Below, piece after piece: positions 49,036-56,694 of a stretch of 56,694 nt of DNA. The position numbers and the translations under genes are program-made. How positions within the stretch are numbered: position 1 is the stretch's first letter; the number at the start of each line of letters is the position of its first letter. The notes beneath the pieces were generated by a model. That model worked only from the letters and a program-made list of their open reading frames with translations, had not been told where the DNA came from and did no database searches. The DNA is from Anoxybacillus sp. (lineage in GTDB: Bacteria; Bacillota; Bacilli; Bacillales; Anoxybacillaceae): positions 1-56,694 of the forward strand of contig NZ_JAILZV010000002.1 in NCBI RefSeq assembly GCF_023512315.1, in the 5' to 3' direction.

Positions 49036-49914
49036 ATGAAGAACATAGCATTTAAGATCTTTTTTTTAATGATCATTATCTTTTTCCAATGGGGATTAGT
49101 AAGCCCTCATGCTATAGTAAGTGCCAACTTCGATGAGAAGCTAGAGGTGAGTAGTAATCTTTTAAAGAATACATATCAATCTAAACTGAATCTAATATCT
49201 TATAATCAAAAGAAAATAAAATTAAATAAAATTACACATCTGTATGATAGTCCGAGTTTCAAATCGAAAAGGAAAGAAACTTTATCCCCTCAAACGGTAA
49301 CAGTAATTGATGAGACGGGAACGGGCTGGTATAAGATTAAGACATGGTTGGGGGAGAAGTGGATTTATAGTCATGATGATGGAAAAGAAGGTCATTTTTA
49401 TGTCACTGAAGAACATCTTAGACGATTGGGATGGACTAACATTACGAGTAACATGCTAAGGGATCTAAACAATTGTTTAGAAAGATTCCATATTACTACT
49501 CCACAGAGAATAAAGCATTTTCTTAGTCAGGTCAGTCATGAGTCAGGTGCTGGACGCTTTACAAAAGAATTAGATACAGGAGATAGGTATGAAGGGAGAA
49601 GAGATTTAGGGAATGTGTATCCAGGAGATGGGAGAAAATATAAGGGAGGAGGGTATCTTCAAATAACTGGAAGATATAATTATCAGCGTTTTGCGAACTA
49701 TATGGGTGATAATGAAATCATGAAACAAGGGGTTGAATATGTTGCTAAGACATATCCGTGGACGAGTGCTGGGTTTTGGTGGTATTCCAATAATATGAAC
49801 GCTCTCTGTGATAAAGGTGCTTCTGTTGAAGAAGTTACTAAAAGAGTAAACGGTGGTTTTAATGGGTTGAGCGAGAGAAAGAAATATTATGATTTGGTAT
49901 CTACTATGTTTTGA
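49036..49914 (+). CDS. Secreted SH3-domain GH19/chitinase-like lysin
   Basis: A 292-residue exported protein. The signal peptide is [20 protein letters not shown]. An SH3-like domain spans about residues 75-125 ([20 protein letters not shown] ... [17 protein letters not shown]). The catalytic domain then reads [38 protein letters not shown] and [20 protein letters not shown]. The SHESG glutamate and YLQITGR loop are characteristic of GH19 chitinase/endolysin enzymes. Substrate is probably peptidoglycan. AGAAAGGAGAATACG precedes the ATG. Confidence 0.85.
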   Translation: MKNIAFKIFFLMIIIFFQWGLVSPHAIVSANFDEKLEVSSNLLKNTYQSKLNLISYNQKKIKLNKITHLYDSPSFKSKRKETLSPQTVTVIDETGTGWYKIKTWLGEKWIYSHDDGKEGHFYVTEEHLRRLGWTNITSNMLRDLNNCLERFHITTPQRIKHFLSQVSHESGAGRFTKELDTGDRYEGRRDLGNVYPGDGRKYKGGGYLQITGRYNYQRFANYMGDNEIMKQGVEYVAKTYPWTSAGFWWYSNNMNALCDKGASVEEVTKRVNGGFNGLSERKKYYDLVSTMF

Positions 49915-49961
49915 ACTCATATAGAGATAGTAAGCAACTAAGCTATTTGACAGTAAGAATA

Positions 49962-49995
49962 ATATCGGGAAAGAGGCTACCCTCTTTCCCGATAT
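49962..49995. terminator. Perfect 15-bp hairpin between convergent genes
   Basis: ATATCGGGAAAGAGG pairs with CCTCTTTCCCGATAT across a four-base loop. No strong T run on either side, yet the stem is long enough to stop or protect both transcripts. Confidence 0.65.
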
Positions 49996-49999
49996 CCAT

Positions 50000-51253
50000 T
50001 TAATATTTAAGCGCTCGAAGATATGAGCCTTTTTCATTCCTGCCTTCAATGTATATGATTCGTTTTTGTTCATCAAGCCCTGTCAAATAGAAAGAATCGT
50101 TCGATTTATATACCCCAATTTCTTTTCCGCGTTCGTACACGTAAAGTTCTTTGGAATCATAAGTTTTGAAAAATGCGGTATGTCGTCCATATAGAAAGTC
50201 ACTATCTTGCTTTGGAAAAGATGTTTTCCATTTGTACTTTCCTTCTGGTGAAACAAGAGCGAGTGTACGTTTACTATAATCTAAAAAGAAAAAGTCCCCA
50301 TTTTCAGTTAACATTACATCATTGATTCCTTGAGAGAAAATTTTGTTTGGTTTTCCTTTTTGATCGATCGAATAAACGAATTGGTGGCTTTCAACGATTA
50401 GCCTATCATTTTTTTCAACAACATTGTAGGCTTTTATATCGGCAGACCATGCAAGTTTACCATTCGTATTAATGGCGTGGAGCTTATCGATCTGTAACAT
50501 TTCGTCTTCGCGAGTGCGGAACTCATCTTTTTTAACTTTGAAATAGTCTACAGCGATATATACATAGGTATCTGAAATATGTTTTATTTCTACATTAACT
50601 GTGACATCCCATTGTTCAAGTTGTTCCGTAGTCGGTATCGGAACATTTGTTTTCCATTGAAGTTTTCCTAAGTTCGAATATTTTTGTAACTCGTATTTGT
50701 CTATACCGTTTTGTTGTAATACATATAGCGATCCGTCGTTCGAAAAATATTTATATCCATTTATATTTTTGAATGTTGCGACATTTTTTCCTAAGGAAGA
50801 AAGCGCTATGATCTTTTCATTTGTAAACACGTATACCCGTTCATTTGCTTGATTGATCGAATCGATCTCTTTTCCAGCTTTATATTGCCAAAGCTTTTTC
50901 CCTGCTAAACTGTAGGCAGTCACCATTCCTTTTTTGTAGTTTACTGCTATTAAGTAGTATTCATTTTTCGTTTTTCCGAGAATAAAGTCTTGCTCGGATA
51001 CATTCCACTTATTTTTTACTTTTCCTTTTTGATCAATCGTCATAATGTCAAAATGGTACACCTTATAAGGAACACCTTTTGAGTGAATATGTATAACAGA
51101 ATCATTTTTCGGCAATGTGGCGAATGTGAATCCTGGGTCGAGCGGAAGTTGCCACAATGTTTTTATTGATGGTGCTGCAAATGTTGTGGAAGCATAGGTG
51201 TTCATTAAAATGAATACGAAGGCGATGAAAAATGAAAGCAATGACCGTTTCAA
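50000..51253 (-). CDS. Exported PQQ-propeller-like repeat protein
   Basis: A 417-residue secreted protein. The signal peptide is LKRSLLSFFIAFVFILMNTY. The mature part consists of repeated beta units with the PQQ-like pattern GK-LW/KW (SLAGKKLWQYKAG, NLGKLQWKTNVPI, NTNGKLAWSADIK, SPEGKYKWKTSF), predicting a beta propeller. TTG at 51253 lies seven bases after GGAGGG; the upstream ATG at 51268 would put that site inside. No quinone ligands can be assigned, so a structural or ligand-binding role is more likely than enzyme activity. Confidence 0.78.
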   Translation of the reverse strand: MKRSLLSFFIAFVFILMNTYASTTFAAPSIKTLWQLPLDPGFTFATLPKNDSVIHIHSKGVPYKVYHFDIMTIDQKGKVKNKWNVSEQDFILGKTKNEYYLIAVNYKKGMVTAYSLAGKKLWQYKAGKEIDSINQANERVYVFTNEKIIALSSLGKNVATFKNINGYKYFSNDGSLYVLQQNGIDKYELQKYSNLGKLQWKTNVPIPTTEQLEQWDVTVNVEIKHISDTYVYIAVDYFKVKKDEFRTREDEMLQIDKLHAINTNGKLAWSADIKAYNVVEKNDRLIVESHQFVYSIDQKGKPNKIFSQGINDVMLTENGDFFFLDYSKRTLALVSPEGKYKWKTSFPKQDSDFLYGRHTAFFKTYDSKELYVYERGKEIGVYKSNDSFYLTGLDEQKRIIYIEGRNEKGSYLRALKY

Positions 51254-51443
51254 TATAAGTCCCTCCATTTTCTTATTTTACCAATAATAAAATACTAATA
51301 AAATCATATTATGTTGTCAATATGAAAAAAGTTTATTTATTAACATATTAGGATTATTTTTATAGAAAGAAAATGAGCTACATCAGAGTAGCCCGTTCTT
51401 GACGTTATCATGTTTCGGATAAAGTGAGGGAAAGCGAGGAAAG

Positions 51444-51893
51444 TTAGGCATGTTCGCTTGGAATGATTGAGATTGCTAGTTTTCTTGTGCGTAAAAACTC
51501 CCGGATTTGTTCGTATATTTTCTTATATTTTGGATCCTTTTCTCGTTGGATGAGTTCTTTTAACAGCTCTCCTATAGTTTGAATCCCTCTGATAAATTTG
51601 CTTGTTTCTTCATATACGCAACGGATGTTTTTTGGGGTGTCTGCGAATGTATCTACTAAAATATTGTGAAGATGTCCAAGATTTGCAGCGGTTACTCCTC
51701 GTTTGATTAAGCCGTATTCGATAAGTTTTTTTCTTGAAAAACGCCATCCAATCTCATTCACTACAACAAAATATGCAAAACGCGTGATAATCTTTTGAAG
51801 ATTAACCGCTTTTTTTATTTCGTCTAGTATGTTTGTATGTCTCATGAGGTAACTAAAATCTTGAAGTGAGTACTCTAAGATGTTTTGATTCAT
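51444..51893 (-). CDS. Hypothetical protein (149 aa), second gene of a pair
   Basis: Unrecognised and wholly helical in appearance: MNQNILEYSLQDFSYLMRHT, KAVNLQKIITRFAYFVVVNE, and a C-terminal RREKD-type charged stretch ending SIIPSEHA. It overlaps the upstream 141-residue gene by four bases (ATGA). It is AT-richer than the backbone, which suits an acquired two-gene module. Confidence 0.65.
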   Translation of the reverse strand: MNQNILEYSLQDFSYLMRHTNILDEIKKAVNLQKIITRFAYFVVVNEIGWRFSRKKLIEYGLIKRGVTAANLGHLHNILVDTFADTPKNIRCVYEETSKFIRGIQTIGELLKELIQREKDPKYKKIYEQIREFLRTRKLAISIIPSEHA

Positions 51894-52315
51894 TTCGTCT
51901 CCTCCTCCATCATTTCTTTTAGTTCAGCAATACATTCTACAAGCGCATGATAATTCGCTCTTTCGTTTTTGTTTAGAGATAGTGGGTCGATGTTTTTTAT
52001 TAAACGTCCTTCGTCTAAGTCATGAATAAACTTTTTTACAGAGGCGATCAGCTTATGGTAGTCTCCTTCTACGTAAACGTAATACACCCCGTCGTCTCTT
52101 TTTTCTACAGATAAATTAGGAACGGGATGCTGAGGAAGTTTATTGATAATTCCGCGCAATACGCCGATACGATCTTCGCCTTGTTCATTTACCAATTCTG
52201 GAATTTGCTCTTTCAGTCGCAAAAACAGCTGCTCAAACTTTAACCCTTTTCGTTCTTCTTTTAGAATGGCAGGGATAAGGGTCCGTACTTTTCTTGTTGC
52301 TTCGCCTTTTTTCAT
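51890..52315 (-). CDS. Hypothetical protein (141 aa) with winged-helix-like N-terminus
   Basis: Starts MKKGEATRKVRTLIPAILKE, then LKFEQLFLRLKEQIPELVNE and GVLRGIINKLPQHPVPNLSV followed by DDGVYYVYVEG. This helix-helix-helix-strand order is like small winged-helix (HARE/H1-type) domains. The C-terminus is acidic and helical. AAGGAGGCG precedes the ATG. It heads a coupled two-gene operon. Might be a regulator plus effector, function unknown. Confidence 0.65.
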   Translation of the reverse strand: MKKGEATRKVRTLIPAILKEERKGLKFEQLFLRLKEQIPELVNEQGEDRIGVLRGIINKLPQHPVPNLSVEKRDDGVYYVYVEGDYHKLIASVKKFIHDLDEGRLIKNIDPLSLNKNERANYHALVECIAELKEMMEEETK

Positions 52316-52568
52316 ACATACGCCTCCTTCGAAGTTTTTTGTTCGTAATGAAGGATCATCACTGACCCTTGGTAAGATATTTATGAGCCGTATGAATCAA
52401 AAATGCATCTTAAGTAAAAAAAATCCAAAACTAGTGAAAAAAACCCGAAATCCTTTTCTATTTTACTTAGCGAAATACTCGAGTGGTCTTCTCAAGATTT
52501 TTCTTTTCTCTTATAATGAATGGTGTATATTTTCCTTCATTGTAAAAAAGAGAGTGGGGGGATGGCAA

Positions 52569-53237
52569 ATGAAGAAAAAATTATGGATGTTTAGTTTCAT
52601 TTTTTTATGCTCCATCGTGTTTTTTAGCGCTGGGGTGCTTGCAGCTCCGAAAGTCACCTTGTTTTTCAACAACAAGGCGTATAAAACAGACGTTAAAATT
52701 ATTAATGGCAAGCCGTATGTGCCGCTTGCGGATGTTGTTTCTTTGTTCGGTGGAAAGATGACATACGAAAAGAAAAGCAATGCTTATAAGGTCACTTCTA
52801 AAGACTATAAGCCGGCTGGTGCGAGTGCGGTGCAAAGCTTTAACGTAAATGTTACCGGTAGTTCTGGCCCGATGAGAATTAAAATTCATAAAGTAACGTT
52901 ACATCCATCTTACAAATACGATCCATATATGCCGGCGATTCGGGCTATTGTGTTAGATGTTACCGTAGAAAATACGTCTTCAAGTAAAGTAAGTTGGTAT
53001 CCTGTGCAAGGAACATTTGCGTTAAATACAGGGGAACAAATTGAAGATGCGATTATTTATTCGGACAATGTAGATGGCGATTTTCTCGGAAGAGCGGTAA
53101 AGAAAGGAAAAATTGTATTAAAAGTAAAAAGCGACTTAAATGCTGTTCGCTCGATGCAATACTATATCCATGGTGCTGTTAGCGATTCATTTGAAACGAT
53201 CGGAGAAGATGTACTTTTAACAATTAAATGGAAATAA
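52569..53237 (+). CDS. Exported protein with copper-amine-oxidase-N-like domain (222 aa)
   Basis: Signal peptide MKKKLWMFSFIFLCSIVFFS with cleavage after VLA. The stalk domain is VTLFFNNKAYKTDVKIINGK then PYVPLADVVSLFGGKMTYE. A C-terminal beta sandwich resembles the Firmicutes DUF4352/telomeric-repeat-binding-like exported fold (RAIVLDVTVENTSSSKVSWY). GTGGGGGGATGGCAA precedes the ATG. The long frame from 52143 merely joins it to upstream noncoding DNA. Probably wall- or membrane-surface-associated. Confidence 0.8.
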   Translation: MKKKLWMFSFIFLCSIVFFSAGVLAAPKVTLFFNNKAYKTDVKIINGKPYVPLADVVSLFGGKMTYEKKSNAYKVTSKDYKPAGASAVQSFNVNVTGSSGPMRIKIHKVTLHPSYKYDPYMPAIRAIVLDVTVENTSSSKVSWYPVQGTFALNTGEQIEDAIIYSDNVDGDFLGRAVKKGKIVLKVKSDLNAVRSMQYYIHGAVSDSFETIGEDVLLTIKWK

Positions 53238-53268
53238 AGGAAAAGACTATATGCCTTTTCCTTTATTT
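53233..53268 (+). terminator. Terminator after the 222-aa exported protein gene
   Basis: AAATAAAGGAAAAG pairs with CTTTTCCTTTATTT across a nine-base loop. The left end of the ISL3 element begins directly after it. Confidence 0.7.
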
Positions 53269-54603
53269 GGTTCATCACCAAAAGATGTACTTGCATCTAC
53301 CATTAAAGTATGTTAGCTGTTTCTAGACGAACCCGCAATGCAAAACGCTGGATATTTCTGTATCCGTATCCCCGACGTTTGATTAGCTTGATCTTGTTAT
53401 TCGTCCCCTCCATTTTTCCATTCGAATAAGGTGACAATATGCATGATATGACTTCATCTGTTCGTTTGACAAGCGATTTTGCGATAGCGCGCACAGCCGA
53501 ACAAGGACCACATACATATCGGTGAATCCAAGCCTCCAAACGTCGTTTCGCCTGTTGCTCGTCTTTGCTGTTGGACACATAGCGAAAATGTTGGAGAGAT
53601 TGGTAGACAGACTTTAAGTAATCGCTTTCATCGCACCATTTCCGTACGATTTGGCGTTCTTCCTCCGTCAATTTCCCTGGGCATTGACTCAATAGACGAC
53701 AAACGTAACGAACATTTCCGTGTTTCTTGCCTCCTTTGTCTACCTATTTGCGACAACGCTCTAAAGCATCTGTAAACAGCTGAATGACATGGAAATAATC
53801 CACGACATGTGTCGCCTCTGGGCAAACCCTTTGAATCGCTTTTTTCATGGCTGGTGCCAAATCGCTCACGACATACTGAACAGAACCAGACACATGCGCC
53901 AACACACGTCCAATGGCTTCCTCGTTCTTTCCTGCTTCAACGGCATACACTTCTCCCGTTTCCGCATCCATGATCGCCACTCCGTAGTCATGCCCTTTTC
54001 GAAACGCAAACTCATCGACACGAACCGCCTTTGGCTAGATGTCATTCGATAGGAAGGAAGGGGCATGGGTATAAAACCAACGTTCAACGGCCGTGTAGGG
54101 AAGCTTGAGCATACGAGCCACCGCCTGAATGGATGTCCCTATGCAAGATTGCGCCACCCATCGCTGAAAAGCATCGGTTGCCACACTTCGAGGGGAAATT
54201 CCGGGATACGGCGTGCTGAATGTCATGCCACACGTACCACAACGTCTGCGCTCGACAGGAAGTTCGATCCAAAAAATCCCGATTCGTTGCGCATAGCCAT
54301 GCATCCATTGTTTCTTTTTGTCAGTCATTTTGATCGTGCGTTTCAAGCAAACAGGACATAACGGGCATTGTTCAGGAAGGGAAAGTTCGAAAATCCAACG
54401 TTCTTCTTCTTTTCGTACCTTTTGAATCAAAACATCTGGTAAATCGATGAGTTCTTTGATAAACGGAGAGTACATGCGAATTTTCCTCCAATGGTTTGGT
54501 TTGGTCACCTTTACCATACAGGAAAATTCGCATTTTTTGTACCCTCTATTTTCTCTATGCACACCGATCTTCAATGATCAAGTACAACTTGTGGTGAAGA
54601 GCC
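53269..54603 (-). mobile_element. ISL3-family insertion sequence
   Basis: Imperfect terminal inverted repeats: GGTTCATCACCAAAAGATGT with ACTTG at the left (53269-53296) and, reading inward from the right (54603-54576), GGCTCTTCACCACAAGTTGT with ACTTG. A single transposase frame lies between them. ISL3 elements usually make 8-bp target duplications. The flanks CTTTATTT and ATTTTTCT do not match, so either the ends are slightly misplaced or the flank has changed. Confidence 0.8.
53303..54475 (-). pseudogene. ISL3 transposase with two in-frame TAG codons
   Basis: From ATG 54475 (after TTGGAGGAAAATTCGC) the frame runs to 53303 with no indel. It has the zinc finger CPLCPVCLKRTIK and RRCGTCGMTF, an HTH, and the DDE domain: VDEFAFRKGHDYG, VVSDLAPAMKKAI, NGKMEGTNNKIKL. 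TAG interrupts it at 54037-54035 (after SNDI) and 53746-53744 (after RCRK). Both are single-base changes from sense codons, so inactivation is recent and the element may still be moved in trans. Confidence 0.85.
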
Positions 54604-54685
54604 ATTTTTCTTAAACATATGTTCCTCATTGGAATTTGATTTTTTAAAAAATTACACACCATAATTATATAATTTTGTATATCAT

Positions 54686-56512
54686 TTATTTCACTTCATT
54701 TGCCATCATTAAGCCAATTGTATAATTTTTCTTCCAGATGGAAGGGAATAGTTTTAAAGGAACAGGTTTTTCCCCTACATACGGTGCTACTTCGATGGTG
54801 AAACCAGGTTTTTGGAAAGTCGAGATAAACCAATCTTTATAGCCGCCACCGCCAGGATTTTTCTTAGGCTTAACAAGAGAATATCCTGTTTGTTTAGCAA
54901 TCATGGAAGCGAGGCGTTGATCGCGACTTATATACTTTTTTGGCTGTTGAAAGTACCAGTAAATAATTTCTCCTGATGAATGATAAGAGATAGTGATTTC
55001 AAATTTATGAGCAAGTGTAAATTGGCGTAAGGCCTGCACTTCTGGTTCACTAAATGGCTTCGGTCCTTTATAGTTTTTATAATCAGTTTTTTTCACTTTT
55101 TTACTTATATCTTTCCAGTTTGCGTTGTATTGACGGTTCAAGTCTACTCCACGAATGTTTGCCTTCCAGGCGGAGAAGTTTCGTTTTCCTTTATTGATTG
55201 CCAAAACAAGTTTTCCGTTTTTCACTGCCTTCGGTCCTTTTTGTACAAGTGTTACTCCATCGGGATTTACCATCGGTACAAACCAAATAGATGTTCGATT
55301 CAAAATGCTTCGCGCATCATATTTGTCTACTTTTGAGAAATTGTTGTAGGCGAATGCATACGTATCCAGCATTTCCATAAGTACATTCGTCGTTATATGT
55401 TCTCGTGCATGGTGCGATGCGTTCATAAAAATTTCTTTTGAGCCTTTCCCGAGCTTGATTGCGTAAATATTTCTTCCTTCGACGGATTTTCCAATGATTT
55501 GCACTTGAATTAAGTCGGGATAAAACGTCTGTAGACGGTTAAGATCTTTCATGAGTTGTTCGTATGTATACGTTTGATTTGGATTGACTACCCCACGAGA
55601 ATCAATTGTATCTGTGACGAAGCGTTTTGGTACATATCCTATTTTCCCTGCGACTGCAATTTTATACATGTTATTGGCAGTTCCTTTGACGGGCCATACG
55701 TATTTTATATCTACTTGCATCATCGGTTTTTTTTCTGCTGCTTCGCTATACACAACCGTCTTTTCTTTCGTTACGATGAAGTGAGTTGATGGATATGGTG
55801 ATACAGGTTGAATGTTCGTCTCGAGTGGCTTTGTCCCTGTTTTCGGTACATATGCACTCGTTTGTCCCCACTCAATCTTATGCCATTTTCCTTCAGATTC
55901 TTGTTGTCGGTAGAGAACGACCCCTTTTGTTAATATACCTACTTTTTTCCACATACCGTTTTTATTGGTGTATACAGGAAGCTTTTCTATTGTTATTTCA
56001 AAGGCTGATTGTTGGGAAGGGAATATGAATTGTACGTTTTCTTTGTCAATAAAAGCGAAGCGGCCAGCTATCATGACAATATACATATCTCCCTCGTCGG
56101 CAATCATCGAAAAGGGCATGCCTTTGCTTACTGTTCCGAGCGTTTTTCGTTCAGAGCCATTTTTGTAGTACAACGTCGCCTCGTTCGTTGTGTACATAAG
56201 AAAACGAAATTTATTTTCTTTTTTGGCAAATAAAGAGCGGTCAGGTGTTTCGATGTCTTTTACGCTCGTTTTTTGAATGTAACACGTTTCTTCTCCAACT
56301 TGCACTTCATAATATGTATCGTCTTGAGAAGCTGTGACTTCAATCTGCTCGCCTGCATGAATAGTACCAACTTTGACATATGTATCTTTTTCTTTTTTGA
56401 AAATATCCGCTTCTTCGACCGTTTGTACGAACGATTCTTTTGCATAAGCTACTTGGTGAAACATTGTAAGAATAAGAAAAATAAAAAAGATAGATAAAGA
56501 TAGCTTTTTCAT
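54686..56512 (-). CDS. Secreted M14 zinc carboxypeptidase with SH3-like domains
   Basis: A 608-residue exported protein. The signal peptide is residues 1-24. About four SH3-like beta modules fill the first 300 residues (VGTIHAGEQIEV, LGTVSKGMPFSM, VGILTKGVVLYR). The M14 domain has the zinc motif NASHHAREH (HxxE), the downstream ligand in ISYHSSGE and the catalytic Glu in GFTIEVAPY. DLNRQYNANW is also characteristic. M14 enzymes of this build (gamma-D-Glu-meso-DAP peptidase type) trim peptidoglycan stem peptides. The 56513-56694 upstream stretch is AT-rich with no further gene seen. Confidence 0.9.
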   Translation of the reverse strand: MKKLSLSIFFIFLILTMFHQVAYAKESFVQTVEEADIFKKEKDTYVKVGTIHAGEQIEVTASQDDTYYEVQVGEETCYIQKTSVKDIETPDRSLFAKKENKFRFLMYTTNEATLYYKNGSERKTLGTVSKGMPFSMIADEGDMYIVMIAGRFAFIDKENVQFIFPSQQSAFEITIEKLPVYTNKNGMWKKVGILTKGVVLYRQQESEGKWHKIEWGQTSAYVPKTGTKPLETNIQPVSPYPSTHFIVTKEKTVVYSEAAEKKPMMQVDIKYVWPVKGTANNMYKIAVAGKIGYVPKRFVTDTIDSRGVVNPNQTYTYEQLMKDLNRLQTFYPDLIQVQIIGKSVEGRNIYAIKLGKGSKEIFMNASHHAREHITTNVLMEMLDTYAFAYNNFSKVDKYDARSILNRTSIWFVPMVNPDGVTLVQKGPKAVKNGKLVLAINKGKRNFSAWKANIRGVDLNRQYNANWKDISKKVKKTDYKNYKGPKPFSEPEVQALRQFTLAHKFEITISYHSSGEIIYWYFQQPKKYISRDQRLASMIAKQTGYSLVKPKKNPGGGGYKDWFISTFQKPGFTIEVAPYVGEKPVPLKLFPSIWKKNYTIGLMMANEVK

Positions 56513-56694
56513 CTCTCTCCTCCTATTTAAAAAGTTACATATTTTATAATTTTACCCATTATAAAAGGAATGATAGCGTTTTACAATACTTTTATGGATT
56601 AAATTTCTTATAAAATAACACGGCTGTTGATTATCCAAAATTAGGCATACTCCTCCCGTATATTCGAGCATACTCAAATAAGACAGCTGCCATC

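Noticed and set aside
53261..54611. 8-bp target duplication of the ISL3 element
   Set aside because: Flanks CTTTATTT and ATTTTTCT share only ATTT-like AT-rich pieces; not a convincing duplication.

Overview
The window looks like chromosome of a moderately thermophilic Bacillaceae, closest in flavour to Anoxybacillus/Geobacillus. This is judged from gene content and protein style, because no search could be run. Pointers are an SbsC-type S-layer protein, the ywqAB / ssbB / ywpF neighbourhood, ComK, a class D sortase with its processed acidic surface protein, DUF779 beside an aldehyde dehydrogenase, and intergenic repeats starting GTCTAGCTCC. No rRNA, tRNA or CRISPR array was seen.

1-31.9 kb is host backbone. 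It holds the 3' part of pyrimidine-nucleoside phosphorylase; a radical SAM/SPASM maturase overlapping a 28-codon candidate precursor peptide; manA; a 38-residue zinc-ribbon gene; a VanZ-like protein; a Gfo/Idh oxidoreductase plus VOC protein pair; a ROK sugar kinase; a TetR-DHA2 exporter operon with three operator copies; a holin-like small toxin with a structured mRNA; DUF779 and aldehyde dehydrogenase; comK; aspartokinase; sortase and substrate; ywpF/ssbB; a SNF2 helicase with a SWIM-domain partner; an NlpC/P60 hydrolase; an LCP ligase; and the S-layer gene. Four copies of one intergenic repeat and a block of a second lie between these genes.

32.0-42.1 kb is an accessory element. It carries a RadC-like JAB protein, several small unknown genes, a 25-residue peptide whose Shine-Dalgarno sits in a hairpin, two tyrosine recombinases, a DUF960 protein, an RHH protein with a repeated upstream operator, a promoter plus strongly folded RNA of about 220 nt, a DUF927 helicase, a DNA-binding protein, an approximately 840-bp gene-free tract and an RHH-headed 213-residue protein. 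DUF960 and DUF927 are hallmarks of staphylococcal SCC cassettes, but here the recombinases are tyrosine-type. A 22-bp AT-rich core reminiscent of the middle of the Bacillus dif site occurs at both edges, and again at 46.7 kb.

42-47.7 kb is a scrap yard. It has a RAYT-type Y1 transposase with at least five copies of its short repeat (core GTGCCTGTCAC plus a terminator hairpin), ComM directly behind the RAYT, a Phd/RelE-like toxin-antitoxin pair, a second holin-like toxin whose tail is replaced by repeat sequence, an unknown 234-residue protein, and IS66 and IS3-type remnants.

48-56.5 kb mainly encodes secreted wall-associated proteins: two with copper-amine-oxidase-N-like domains, an SH3/GH19-like lysin, a PQQ-propeller-like protein and an SH3/M14 carboxypeptidase. 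Between them lie an unknown two-gene operon and an ISL3 element whose transposase frame is complete except for two in-frame TAG codons.
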